Shown: one piece after another, positions 7,818-16,074 of the stretch
Numbering within the stretch: position 1 is the stretch's first letter
How the letters are laid out: the number at the start of each line of letters is the position of its first letter
DNA from: a virus
IMG/VR virus record: IMGVR_UViG_3300001799_000004
Coordinates: 1-59,554 of that record
Length of the DNA: 59,554 bases
Reading direction: 5' to 3' (one strand)
Notes under the pieces: generated by a model
The model's input: the letters and a program-made list of their open reading frames with translations, nothing else
What the model was told of the DNA's origin: nothing
Databases searched by the model: none
Program-made: the position numbers and the translations under genes

Positions 7818-8384
7818 ATGACAAAAATCCTATTCTTCGACGTTGAAACAACAGGTCTCGATTACAAAATTCACGGGATTCACCAGCTTGGAGGAATCCT
7901 TGAAGTTAATGGTAATGTTGTTGATAAATTTGGATTCCGCATCAAACCTGCAGAAAATCTCAAGATTGATGAATCTGCTTTAAAAGTTTCCGGAATCACC
8001 CTTGAAGATCTTCTCAGTTATCCATCCGAGAGTGAGGTCTATAAAAGACTTATCGCTATACTATCAAAGTACATCGACAAGTACGACAAGCAAGACAAAG
8101 CTTTTCTTGCCGGTTGGAACAATGCCGCATTTGACAATGCATTTCTAAGAGCATTTTTTGAAAGAAACAATGATCAATACTTCGGCTCATGGTTCTGGTC
8201 AAACCCGCTTGATGTGATGGTTTCAGCAACACAACACTTACTTGAACAGAGGGCAAAACTCCCGAACTTCAAACTGGTAACTGTCGCAGAAAGACTCCTT
8301 GGAAGCATTGATCCCTTAATGCTCCACGATGCCAATTATGACATCGAACTCACAAGAAACATTTTCATAATTATCAATTCTTAG
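7818..8384 (+). CDS. DnaQ-like 3'-5' exonuclease (DEDDh)
   Basis: A 188-residue exonuclease with all DEDDh motifs: FFDVETTG (Asp 8 and Glu 10), GWNNAAFDNAFL (Asp 106) and LHDANYDIELT (His 170 and Asp 175). This matches the proofreading subunit fold of DNA polymerase III epsilon. Phages use such proteins for proofreading with the host polymerase or for trimming DNA ends in recombination, and this one follows the Sak4-exonuclease pair. Size and motif spacing suggest a complete, active enzyme. Confidence 0.9.
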   Translation: MTKILFFDVETTGLDYKIHGIHQLGGILEVNGNVVDKFGFRIKPAENLKIDESALKVSGITLEDLLSYPSESEVYKRLIAILSKYIDKYDKQDKAFLAGWNNAAFDNAFLRAFFERNNDQYFGSWFWSNPLDVMVSATQHLLEQRAKLPNFKLVTVAERLLGSIDPLMLHDANYDIELTRNIFIIINS

Positions 8385-8389
8385 TTCAA

Positions 8390-8857
8390 ATGGAAAACGC
8401 AATTGCACAATTCACTTATCTCCCCTCCACAAAAGCCGAAAGGGAGACATTTGTCCAAATGTGCGTGGACGAGATCACTTCAGGTGCCCGGAACCCCTTG
8501 CAGCTTGAGATTATGCTCAAGAATCTGGAAGAAACTGTAAACGCTATCAGGAAGCATCCTGAAGTAAAAGAAGCTATTCAAGCTGAGGCAGAAAAGTTTA
8601 ATGAAAAGACTTTTAAAGTCTTTGGTTGCTCTGTTACTAAAGCCAGTCGTGCTAGTTACGATTTTACACATTGTCAAGACAGCACCTGGGAAAGATTGAA
8701 TTCTAATAAACAAAGCATTTCAGAACAGCTTAAGGATCGAGAGAATTTCCTGAAAGCAATAAAACCCGGAATGTCGGTTGCTGACCCAGATACAGGTGAG
8801 ATAATCTATCCCCCATCCTGGACTTCGTCTGAATACTTGACGATCAAACTGCCATGA
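8390..8857 (+). CDS. Conserved early phage protein of unknown function
   Basis: A 155-residue, mostly helical protein with no recognised catalytic motif. It begins with a polar region (TKAERETFVQMCVDEI) and ends with an odd PDTGEIIYPPSW segment. Its last codons overlap the next start (ATGA at 8854-8857). The position among recombination genes suggests a helper role, which is inference only. Confidence 0.6.
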   Translation: MENAIAQFTYLPSTKAERETFVQMCVDEITSGARNPLQLEIMLKNLEETVNAIRKHPEVKEAIQAEAEKFNEKTFKVFGCSVTKASRASYDFTHCQDSTWERLNSNKQSISEQLKDRENFLKAIKPGMSVADPDTGEIIYPPSWTSSEYLTIKLP

Positions 8858-9117
8858 TAAAACTTGATGCTTGTAGTACCATAATTGACGAGGAACAATT
8901 TCTCCTTGTTCAGATGACCCGGGCCAGAGGGGATCCGGAATCCACGGTTACCCAAGCTTCAATTCACCTGATTGAAAAATATGAAATAGCCACAGAAAAG
9001 AAAGTAATATGGAAAAGCGAATTAAAAAAGCCAAAATCAAAGGAAGAAGCCTCGAAGTCGAGCTTACCGAATCCGTTGACACCGGCAACGGACCAGTCAC
9101 AAATGAAGTTGTTTTGA
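8854..9117 (+). CDS. Hypothetical early protein overlapping the next gene
   Basis: An 87-residue protein coupled to the preceding gene by a 4-base overlap. The first 50 residues look like a normal folded helical domain, while the tail is Lys/Ser/Pro-rich and overlaps the following gene by 109 bases in another frame. The overlap is unusually long, so either this tail is dispensable or the next gene starts later than annotated. Confidence 0.5.
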   Translation: MIKLDACSTIIDEEQFLLVQMTRARGDPESTVTQASIHLIEKYEIATEKKVIWKSELKKPKSKEEASKSSLPNPLTPATDQSQMKLF

Positions 9118-9545
9118 AGTGCACAGGTTTGGTACATGGCGACCTACTTGCCAGGTTTGACCGGTTGAAAATCCATCTGGTGAAGATCTGCGACATGAAA
9201 AAGTCAGAAACTATCACTGCTGAAAACATTGAGAACTTCGACCTGAGCATCCTTGATGATTATCAGGTTAAAGGTTTCTCAATTGGTGGAGATGATGAAC
9301 ATGAGGGAGTTGTCCTAATAGGTGCCCGGGAATTTGAATCAGGTAAGATTTTAAACCTTGTTTCACCCTTCACGAAATTCAGCGATGGACACGCTCCATA
9401 TGAATTTGAGAGCGACCTCTACAATGATGTTCAGGCGTGTGTTTACGAAGTTGAACTCTATCTCGAGGGCAAGTATCTCATAAAGCAACTGGGGCTTTTT
9501 GACGAAGAAGAGCAACCTGTAGAACATGAAACTGAGGCTGCATAA
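9009..9545 (+). CDS. Conserved early phage protein of unknown function
   Basis: A 178-residue protein beginning MEKRIKKAKIKGRSLEVEL, with alternating strands and an acidic C-terminus (FDEEEQP). I recognise the pattern as common in Bacteroidota phages but know no function. If the ATG at 9009 is right, it overlaps the 87-residue gene by 109 bases; a start at a later Met would remove the basic N-terminal strand that looks like part of the fold. It is followed by a tRNA-like element. Confidence 0.65.
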   Translation: MEKRIKKAKIKGRSLEVELTESVDTGNGPVTNEVVLKCTGLVHGDLLARFDRLKIHLVKICDMKKSETITAENIENFDLSILDDYQVKGFSIGGDDEHEGVVLIGAREFESGKILNLVSPFTKFSDGHAPYEFESDLYNDVQACVYEVELYLEGKYLIKQLGLFDEEEQPVEHETEAA

Positions 9546-9548
9546 TGG

Positions 9549-9642
9549 ATGGGGGTGGCGAAAGTGGTTTCGCGTTTGGGCGTACGCAGAGTTCAGAAAG
9601 TTGTAACTCTTAACCATATAAGGTTCGATCCCTTCCCCCCAG
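9549..9642 (+). tRNA. tRNA-like element, anticodon uncertain (possibly degenerate)
   Basis: The 130-base gap before the ParB-like gene folds partly like a tRNA. The acceptor has GGGGG at 9551-9555 against CCCCC at 9636-9640. The D arm is GCGA/TCGC around a loop with GG (9558-9573). The T arm has loop TTCGATC at 9624-9630 with four paired bases. The middle is not canonical: a weak stem at 9575-9591 would present GTA (Tyr), and a stronger 6-pair hairpin at 9588-9610 has an 11-base loop. At 94 bases it is the length of a long-variable-arm tRNA. I cannot tell a real tRNA from a decayed one. Confidence 0.35.
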
Positions 9643-9674
9643 CAACTTTACTATCAATAAAAATCTTTAAAACA

Positions 9675-11384
9675 ATGCAACAACAAATTCAGTACATCAA
9701 AACAAATCAACTCCATGAGAGCTCATTAAACCCACGCAAGGAGTTTGATCAGCACGGAATTGATGAGCTCGCCGAAAGCATCAGGCAAGTAGGCATATTG
9801 CAGCCTATTATTGCCAGGTTAAACACAACGGTTATCAAAAAAACAATCCCAATCTATGAAGTGATTTGTGGTTCCCGCCGCCTCTCCGCTGCTGTTATTG
9901 CCGGATTAACCGAAGTCCCGGTAATTTTAAGAGACCTTTCTGACGAGGAAGCCTTCGACTTGATGATCACGGAGAACCTCCAGAGAAAGGACGTGAGCCC
10001 CCTGGAAGAGGCTGTAGCTTATCAAAGCTTAATCAGTAAGGGAACATACGATGTTCACAGCCTGAGTATCCGATTTGGCAAGTCAGAATCTTACATCCGT
10101 CAGCGAGTGAAACTCAACGACCTGATTAACGAGTTTAAAGACCTGCTCCGTAAAGAAGTGATCAACCTGTCAGCGGCTCTTGAGATTGCTAAGTTGAATC
10201 AGGATAACCAGATCGAACTTTACGATGATAGCTATAAAAACCATGAGCAAGCTTACGGTTCACTTCCAAGTTTAAAACAGCTCAAAAGAACTATTGAGCG
10301 TGATTTCATGACCGACTTGTCTGACGCACCTTTCGATATCCATGACGTCACACTAGGGCCATTTGGTTCTTGCATAGGTTGCCAGTTCAACACTGCCTCA
10401 GAGACGCTTTTGTTTCCTGATGCCCCGGAGCAAGGAAGATGTATCAATATTACCTGTTTCAAAGAGAAAAAGAACCGGCACTTTGAACGCGAGATACAAC
10501 GTGTTCAGCAGGAGGAACCAGACGTGATCCTTGGTGCACCAGGATACATTTACGGTGAGGAGGAAAAGAGGATTAATGAAATGAAGAAGCAAGGTGTCCC
10601 GGTTGTTGAAATGAGCTGGTCAAATGGGTTTAGCGAGGTTACAATACCGGAACAACCAGATACACCAGATGCAAGCTACTACGAAACTACGGAAGACTAT
10701 GAAGAGGCGATGGAAGACTATCTTGATGAGGTAAAAGACTATGAAAATGACCTTAAGGAATACAACGAGAAGATTGCTTCGGGTGTGGTGCGCAAAGTGT
10801 TTATGGCGGCCGGTAATGACAAAGGGAAGGTAAGGTATTATGAACCAGTTGGAAAGAGGGCCAATGGGTCATTATCGGAGCAATCTGGAGCTGATGTGGC
10901 TAAAGAGGAACAGATTAAGGAACTTCAGGAGAAAGACAAGCGTAACGCTGAACTTGCTTTTGAAAAGACATATACTGATGTAAAAGGTTTGCTTGAAGAA
11001 AACATCTACAGCAACATCGAGGAAAACCTTTCACAATCTGAATGGCAGGCGGTTTATGTTGTTCTTCTTGAAAGTATCGGGCATGTGCCCTTAAGAGAAG
11101 AAATCAATCCTGAGGGCAGCTATATAGATAACAAGCAAAAGACTGAAATTGCTTCCAAACTTGATATCAATCAGATAAACCGATTATTCCGTGCATTTCT
11201 GCAGAACAGGCTCGAAACAGGTTCCCCTCTTTACCAAGTGAGCGAAGCAAAATCACTTATCAGCATCGCTTCTGAGAAATACCCTGAGCTAGTGAAAGAG
11301 ATCGATTTGAAACATCAAGGGGTCTACCTCAAACGCAAAGAAAGCATTGAGAAAAAAATTCAGGAACTCACATCAAACCAATAA
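9675..11384 (+). CDS. ParB-like (ParB/RepB/Spo0J) protein with cysteine cluster
   Basis: I use ATG 9675 (MQQQIQYIK), since the upstream open frame runs through the tRNA-like element. The 569-residue protein has a ParB N-domain: SLNPRKEF, ELAESIRQVGILQPIIAR, the ICGSRRLSAAVIAGL box and MITENLQRKDVSPLEEA. A KorB-like HTH region (RFGKSESYIRQRVKL) follows. After it comes a CIGCQFN ... CINITCF cysteine group that could bind zinc, then a long acidic coiled region. Full-length ParB proteins bind centromere sites and hydrolyse CTP; no ParA is seen here, so a role in transcription or DNA metabolism is as likely as partition. Confidence 0.85.
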   Translation: MQQQIQYIKTNQLHESSLNPRKEFDQHGIDELAESIRQVGILQPIIARLNTTVIKKTIPIYEVICGSRRLSAAVIAGLTEVPVILRDLSDEEAFDLMITENLQRKDVSPLEEAVAYQSLISKGTYDVHSLSIRFGKSESYIRQRVKLNDLINEFKDLLRKEVINLSAALEIAKLNQDNQIELYDDSYKNHEQAYGSLPSLKQLKRTIERDFMTDLSDAPFDIHDVTLGPFGSCIGCQFNTASETLLFPDAPEQGRCINITCFKEKKNRHFEREIQRVQQEEPDVILGAPGYIYGEEEKRINEMKKQGVPVVEMSWSNGFSEVTIPEQPDTPDASYYETTEDYEEAMEDYLDEVKDYENDLKEYNEKIASGVVRKVFMAAGNDKGKVRYYEPVGKRANGSLSEQSGADVAKEEQIKELQEKDKRNAELAFEKTYTDVKGLLEENIYSNIEENLSQSEWQAVYVVLLESIGHVPLREEINPEGSYIDNKQKTEIASKLDINQINRLFRAFLQNRLETGSPLYQVSEAKSLISIASEKYPELVKEIDLKHQGVYLKRKESIEKKIQELTSNQ

Positions 11385-11387
11385 ACC

Positions 11388-11642
11388 ATGGAAACAATTG
11401 CATCCTTTATCAGGTTGATTTTTGGGTACACTTATGTGACTCGCAAGAATCCACGCTCATTCAATGAGGTACACAAATTCAGTTGCAAACACGGAAAGTC
11501 TATTAGTCATAAGAGATATATGACAAAATCAGCTGCTTACACTCTGATAGTTGAGAATGGGGGAACCAGGAATTATGACGGCTGCAGATACTGTATGCCA
11601 GAAATGAATTCTGAGGAAATCAGGAATACATCAAATAAGTAG
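11388..11642 (+). CDS. Hypothetical small early protein
   Basis: An 84-residue basic protein with scattered Cys and His (FSCKHGKS, CRYC), possibly metal binding. It has no recognised family. It lies 3 bases after the ParB-like gene. Confidence 0.5.
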   Translation: METIASFIRLIFGYTYVTRKNPRSFNEVHKFSCKHGKSISHKRYMTKSAAYTLIVENGGTRNYDGCRYCMPEMNSEEIRNTSNK

Positions 11643-11664
11643 ATAACCAATCAACCTTTTGATA

Positions 11665-12291
11665 ATGACCGGTAGCGAATTAAGGTATCTCAAAAGCAGG
11701 TATCCGCACATCAGCACTTCTGTGATTGCAAAGTTTTTGGGTGTATCCGTTTCTGCTGTTTACCAACAAGCGCAGGCTTTAGGTGTCAAAAAATCGGAAG
11801 AATTCCTTTTGAGCGAGAAATCTGGACGGTTGAATAAAAAGCTTGCAGATGTGGGCAAACGCTACAGGTTCAAGAAAGGTCATACTCCTGCCAATAAAGG
11901 GAAAAAGATGTCGCCGGAGGTGCGGGAACGCATCAAACATACCTGGTTCAAAAAAGGCCATGAACCTCACAACACCAAGCATGACGGATATATCTCAATC
12001 AGGAAGGATTCGCACGGCCGCCCATACGCTCATATTCGGATATCAAAAGGCAAATTCGAGTTGCTTCACAGACATATCTGGGAGCAGCATAACGGCCCGG
12101 TACCGAAAGGTCAGATTGTGGCTTTCAAAAACGGCGACACTTCCGATTTCCGGATCGAAAACCTTGAGCTGATCACACGCGAAGAAAACATGCTTCGTAA
12201 TACCCGACACAATTATCCGAAAGATTTACAGCAGGCCATTATGGCATTAAACAAACTCAAAAAAGCAATAAAAGACTATGGCAAAGAATGA
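11665..12291 (+). CDS. HNH endonuclease
   Basis: I choose the ATG at 11665; a TTG two codons upstream is the alternative. The 208-residue protein has an N-terminal HTH-like region (HISTSVIAKFLGVSVSAVY), basic NUMOD-like repeats (FKKGHTPANKGKKMSPE and FKKGHEPHN) and an HNH_3 domain (LLHRHIWEQHNGPVP, IVAFKNGDTSDFRIENLELI). This is the design of free-standing homing-type HNH nucleases common in phages. It may be a selfish gene or a functional phage nuclease; it is not near the packaging genes. Confidence 0.88.
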   Translation: MTGSELRYLKSRYPHISTSVIAKFLGVSVSAVYQQAQALGVKKSEEFLLSEKSGRLNKKLADVGKRYRFKKGHTPANKGKKMSPEVRERIKHTWFKKGHEPHNTKHDGYISIRKDSHGRPYAHIRISKGKFELLHRHIWEQHNGPVPKGQIVAFKNGDTSDFRIENLELITREENMLRNTRHNYPKDLQQAIMALNKLKKAIKDYGKE

Positions 12292-12553
12292 TTTAACGGC
12301 ACTACGTGACCATATGTTTGAGGTCATTGAAAGGCTCAAGTCGAACAACGATCCTCAAGCTGATGAATGTGAGAAGATGGATGTAGAAACTGCAAAGGCA
12401 ATAACCAATGCAGCTCAGACAATTGTTCACTCTGCAAAGATTGAAATTGACTTTCTCAAAATCATTGCCAAGGGCGACAATATTCAGGGCGTTGAAGCAG
12501 CGGCAGAAAAGACACGGTTTTTAAGTCATAAGGCAAATGGATCCCAGGGTTAA
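12278..12553 (+). CDS. Conserved small phage protein
   Basis: A 91-residue helical protein (TALRDHMFEVIERLKSN; AKAITNAAQTIVHSAKIEID). This pattern recurs beside HNH genes in phages, with unknown function. It overlaps the HNH gene by 14 bases and the next gene by 17. Confidence 0.6.
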   Translation: MAKNDLTALRDHMFEVIERLKSNNDPQADECEKMDVETAKAITNAAQTIVHSAKIEIDFLKIIAKGDNIQGVEAAAEKTRFLSHKANGSQG

Positions 12554-12740
12554 ACGTCGATACAACTTAACCTATCGGGCCCGGAAAAAGGGTGTTAAGG
12601 TGGATGGTTACCGTCACAGAATAACGCTTGCATTTGATGAAATAGCAAGGCTTGTCACTGTCCCGGAAGCTATCAACCTGATCAATGAGTATCAATTTGA
12701 GATTAAACAAGATAGACAATTAAAGATTCAATTCAAATGA
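12537..12740 (+). CDS. Hypothetical small basic protein
   Basis: A 67-residue basic protein (RVKRRYNLTYRARKKGVKV). No family is recognised. It overlaps both neighbours by a few bases and is part of the coupled early gene chain. Confidence 0.5.
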   Translation: MDPRVKRRYNLTYRARKKGVKVDGYRHRITLAFDEIARLVTVPEAINLINEYQFEIKQDRQLKIQFK

Positions 12741-13066
12741 CAGAACAGTTTAAAGCATGGGCGATGGTAGAACTTTTCGGCCACACCCGTATAGCAGGAG
12801 AAGTAAGTGAGCAAAACATTGCAGGAGGTGCAATGGTGCGAATTGACGTTCCGGAAACCGAATCAAGCCCGGCATTCAGCCGAATCGTCAACGTGAACGC
12901 AATTTATGCCATCAACCCGATGACAGAAGAAATGGCTCGCAGCATTGCCGGACAGCTCAACATCAAACCGATCCAGCCTTGGGATATCCGTGAATACGTT
13001 GAGAAAAACAAGAGAGCCTTGATGCAGCCTAAAGGAGAATTTGACGAATTCCTTGAAGAAGACTAA
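12737..13066 (+). CDS. Conserved phage protein of unknown function
   Basis: A 109-residue protein with a beta-rich first half (FKAWAMVELFGHTRIAGEV, MVRIDVPETES) and a helical C-terminus. The pattern is widespread in phages of several phyla, always small and without known function. It overlaps the previous gene by 4 bases and ends 2 bases before the SNF2 helicase. Confidence 0.6.
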   Translation: MTEQFKAWAMVELFGHTRIAGEVSEQNIAGGAMVRIDVPETESSPAFSRIVNVNAIYAINPMTEEMARSIAGQLNIKPIQPWDIREYVEKNKRALMQPKGEFDEFLEED

Positions 13067-13068
13067 TC

Positions 13069-14724
13069 ATGACAATCACTGAACAAGGTAAACACTTCCG
13101 CATTATGTTCCGGTACATGCCGCATTTGGTAGAGGCTGTTAAAGCTCTTCCGGAAAGACGTTTTGACCCGGTCAACAAATGCTGGCTCGTCCCACTTACC
13201 GAAAGGGATGAGGTCATGGCTTTTGCCAGGCGGTATAAGTTTCAAACCACCACCAGCCTTGAGGAAGAACAATATGCCGACATACCACCGCTGCCTAGTT
13301 TGAATATCGATATACCTTTAAAACTAAGGCTGTTTCTTTACCAGACCCAAGGCGTTGCATATGCACTTGAAAAGAAAAGGCTGATAATAGCAGATCAACC
13401 AGGGCTCGGAAAAACAGCCCAGGCCATAGCAACTGTTGTAGCTGCAGAAGCATTCCCAAGCCTTGTAATTGCACCTTCATCCCTGAAGATAAACTGGCAG
13501 AGGGAATGGCATATGTGGTCACATAAAAAGGCAATGATCCTTAATGATGATGTTAAACACAACTTCCATCTTTATCACAGCTCAGGGCTGGTTGATGTTT
13601 TCATAGTCAATTATGAAAGCCTAAAGAAGTATTTTGTTCAGAGTGTCTCAGTACCCCCTGGTGCAAAACTCAGGCTTAATCACGTGAAGTTCAAAGAACA
13701 TTTAACAGGGATGTTCAAGAGTGTGATCATCGATGAAAGCCACCGGGTCAAATCTACAGCAACTCAGCAGACAAAGTTCACTAAGGGCATTGCATCCGGA
13801 AAGGAGTACATCCTGGCATTGACTGGTACTCCGGTAATAAACAAACCAAAGGACCTGATATCACAGTTAGGCATCATTGAACAGATGCCAAGGTTCGGAG
13901 GGTATCAAAGGTTTACTCAACGCTATTGCAGCGGCCCTCAGGAAGCCTCAAACCTTCGGGAACTAAATTATATGCTCAACCTGAACTGCTTCTATAGGCG
14001 GGATAAGCAAGACGTGTTGAAAGACCTTCCGGCAAAGATGCGACAGTTGGTATTGTGCCAGATTAACACTCGAAGAGAGTACAATGAAGCTGAAGCAAAC
14101 CTGATTAAATACCTGATTCAATACAAAGAGGCCGACGATGAGAAGATTGCTCGGGCTCTGCGTGGTGAAGTAATGGTTTTGATCGGGATACTGAAGAACA
14201 TTTCAGCAAGGGGAAAACTTGCAGACGTGTTCGAGTTTGTAAATGATATCATGGAATCAGGGGAAAAGCTGGTATTATTCGCTCACCTGAAAGAGGTTAT
14301 CCAGGCTATTCACAAGCATTATCCCGAAGCGGTAACTATTACCGGCAATGACAGCACTTTACAACGTCAACAGGCTGTAGATAGCTTTCAAAACAACCCG
14401 GAGACGAAACTGATCATTTGTTCCATCAAAGCTGCCGGAGTGGGCTTGACACTTACAGCCAGCTCCAGGGTCGCATTTGTCGAACTCCCATGGACAGCAG
14501 CCGACTGCGATCAATGTGAGGATCGTTGTCACCGGATCGGCCAACATGATTCTGTGACTTGTACGTACTTCCTCGGTCAGGAAACGATTGATGAGAAGAT
14601 ATACCGGATCATTCAAACAAAGCGTGAAATAGCTCACACGGTCACCGGTGCAACTGAACAGGTTGAGGAGGACATTGTGAACATGGTAGCTGATTTATTT
14701 AACCAAAAAACCGAACAACAATGA
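13069..14724 (+). CDS. SNF2-family DNA helicase/translocase with HARP-like N-terminus
   Basis: A 551-residue SWI2/SNF2 ATPase. An N-terminal HARP-like segment (ALPERRFDPVNKCWLVPL) is followed by motif I (DQPGLGKTAQ, Lys 115), motif II (IIDESHRVKS, residues 222-225), motif III (ALTGTPVINK) and the C-terminal lobe with SIKAAGVGLTLT and the arginine-rich motif VI (CEDRCHRIGQ). This matches SMARCAL1-like annealing helicases. Phage SNF2 genes often lie near a VRR-NUC nuclease, as here (17533-17880), and probably remodel forks or recombination intermediates. Confidence 0.93.
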   Translation: MTITEQGKHFRIMFRYMPHLVEAVKALPERRFDPVNKCWLVPLTERDEVMAFARRYKFQTTTSLEEEQYADIPPLPSLNIDIPLKLRLFLYQTQGVAYALEKKRLIIADQPGLGKTAQAIATVVAAEAFPSLVIAPSSLKINWQREWHMWSHKKAMILNDDVKHNFHLYHSSGLVDVFIVNYESLKKYFVQSVSVPPGAKLRLNHVKFKEHLTGMFKSVIIDESHRVKSTATQQTKFTKGIASGKEYILALTGTPVINKPKDLISQLGIIEQMPRFGGYQRFTQRYCSGPQEASNLRELNYMLNLNCFYRRDKQDVLKDLPAKMRQLVLCQINTRREYNEAEANLIKYLIQYKEADDEKIARALRGEVMVLIGILKNISARGKLADVFEFVNDIMESGEKLVLFAHLKEVIQAIHKHYPEAVTITGNDSTLQRQQAVDSFQNNPETKLIICSIKAAGVGLTLTASSRVAFVELPWTAADCDQCEDRCHRIGQHDSVTCTYFLGQETIDEKIYRIIQTKREIAHTVTGATEQVEEDIVNMVADLFNQKTEQQ

Positions 14725-15047
14725 AAACATGGTTATTCATCCTGATTCTGATTGCCGCTGCAATCATTCTTGTCCCTTTCGTGCTGTATGGATTTGCTCT
14801 TATCAATGAAGAGATGAAGCTCCGGGCATGGAGAAAAGATATTGCCCGTGGAATGAGTGTTATTGTGGACAATGGTCACCGGGTATTTATAGCCAAGGTA
14901 GTAGGCCAACACTATGGAAGTATAAGGGTTATTGGCGAAGATGGGCTGTTTGGGGCTTATGGAGAGAAATGTATTTTCCCGCTAAACTATTATGTGATTG
15001 AAGATGAGAACAATATACAGAACGAAAATACTACTCAAGAAAAATGA
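14721..15047 (+). CDS. Small membrane protein with one N-terminal TM segment
   Basis: A 108-residue protein with a hydrophobic helix at about residues 4-27, a charged stretch, then a small beta-rich cytoplasmic domain (MSVIVDNGHRVFIAKVVG). Its start overlaps the helicase stop (ATGA). Its last 44 bases overlap a further small gene. Function unknown. Confidence 0.6.
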   Translation: MKTWLFILILIAAAIILVPFVLYGFALINEEMKLRAWRKDIARGMSVIVDNGHRVFIAKVVGQHYGSIRVIGEDGLFGAYGEKCIFPLNYYVIEDENNIQNENTTQEK

Positions 15048-15174
15048 GCAGTTGGTTGAGGATCGAACGAAAGAATTCAAAACGGAACTTACCATCGACC
15101 AGTACAAAAAGACGATAGTGGATGAGTACCGGGCAAGAGGACTCGAAGTAAATGTTGACGTAACCTACAAGTAA
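15004..15174 (+). CDS. Short hypothetical protein, 56 residues
   Basis: An open frame from ATG 15004 to TAA 15172-15174 fills the gap before the DUF4373 gene. It encodes a charged protein: MRTIYRTKILLKKNEQLVED, then a TIDQYKKTIVDEYRARGLEV helix and a NVDVTYK strand. The composition looks like real protein. It overlaps the preceding gene by 44 bases, so a later start is possible. Confidence 0.5.
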   Translation: MRTIYRTKILLKKNEQLVEDRTKEFKTELTIDQYKKTIVDEYRARGLEVNVDVTYK

Positions 15175-15180
15175 AACTTT

Positions 15181-16074
15181 ATGGCAAGGACAAACCAAAT
15201 CGGAATCAAATACTTCAGCTTTGACGTTGACTTCTTTAACGATGAAAAGATTGAATTTACCTCAGCCAGATTCGGTGTAAAAGGAGAAGTAATTGCAATC
15301 CGGTTATTGTGCAAGATTTATCGCAACGGCTATTATACTCCCTGGAATGATGATGAAAGCGCCCTGCTTGCGAAACGTGCGGGAGATGGTGTCTCCCCTT
15401 CGTTAGTGAGCGAAGTGGTTAAAGAATTGGTTAAGCGCGGCTTTTTTAATGAAACCCTACTTAACAGGTTCGGTATATTAACATCAAGGGGAATACAAAA
15501 GCGATATTTTGATGCAACAAAAAGGTTCAAGTCTGTCGAGGTTGAGCGTGATTATTTGCTTGCAGAAGTCTCTGAAATTGGAAATGTTCACATTAATTCT
15601 AATAATGTTGACATAAATTCAGAAAATGAAAACATTAATAAACAAAAGAAAAGAAAAGAAATTAAAGAAAAAGAAATTACTTCAGAAGATAAATCTTCTT
15701 GTCACCTTGACGGTGACGAACCGCCTTTAGACCCTCGAATAAGTTATACTGAATTCATTGAGGGATTCAATAAGATATGCACCAGGTTGCCAAAAGTCCA
15801 GATAATAACAGAAAAACGCCGGGGGTTCATCAATGCCCGGCTGAAGGAACATGGCCATGAAAGAATCTTTGAGATGTTTCAAAAAGCAAATAATTCAGAT
15901 TTTCTTGCCGGTCAAACCGGTGACTGGATGGCTGACTTTGACTGGCTAATGAGACCAAACAATTTTGTAAAAGTCCTTGAAGGTAAATATAATAACAAGA
16001 TCAATGGAACCACAACCCTTAAAGCAAATGATCCGAGGCGCTCTGCAGCCGAGGGATACGCAATACCCCTCTAA
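15181..16074 (+). CDS. DUF4373 (Lin1244-like) replication initiation protein
   Basis: A 297-residue protein with a DUF4373 N-domain: IGIKYFSFDVDFFNDEKIEF, VKGEVIAIRLLCKIYRNGY, then a winged-helix part ending near residue 130. A Lys/Glu/Asn-rich linker of about 40 residues follows, then a C-domain (FIEGFNKICTRLPKVQ; DWMADFDWLMRPNNFVKVLE) like those of phage DnaD-type replication proteins. Such proteins act at the phage origin and recruit the helicase loader, which is the next gene. The Asn- and Lys-rich AT-rich linker could overlie an origin; I did not find clear iterons. Confidence 0.8.
   Translation: MARTNQIGIKYFSFDVDFFNDEKIEFTSARFGVKGEVIAIRLLCKIYRNGYYTPWNDDESALLAKRAGDGVSPSLVSEVVKELVKRGFFNETLLNRFGILTSRGIQKRYFDATKRFKSVEVERDYLLAEVSEIGNVHINSNNVDINSENENINKQKKRKEIKEKEITSEDKSSCHLDGDEPPLDPRISYTEFIEGFNKICTRLPKVQIITEKRRGFINARLKEHGHERIFEMFQKANNSDFLAGQTGDWMADFDWLMRPNNFVKVLEGKYNNKINGTTTLKANDPRRSAAEGYAIPL

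Noticed and set aside
9549-9674. N-terminal extension of the ParB-like protein
   Set aside because: The extension would read through the tRNA-like element and has no ParB character; ATG 9675 begins the recognisable domain.
9675-11384. Phage plasmid partition system
   Set aside because: A ParB-like protein is present but there is no ParA and no visible centromere repeats, and the element has an integrase and a tRNA att site.
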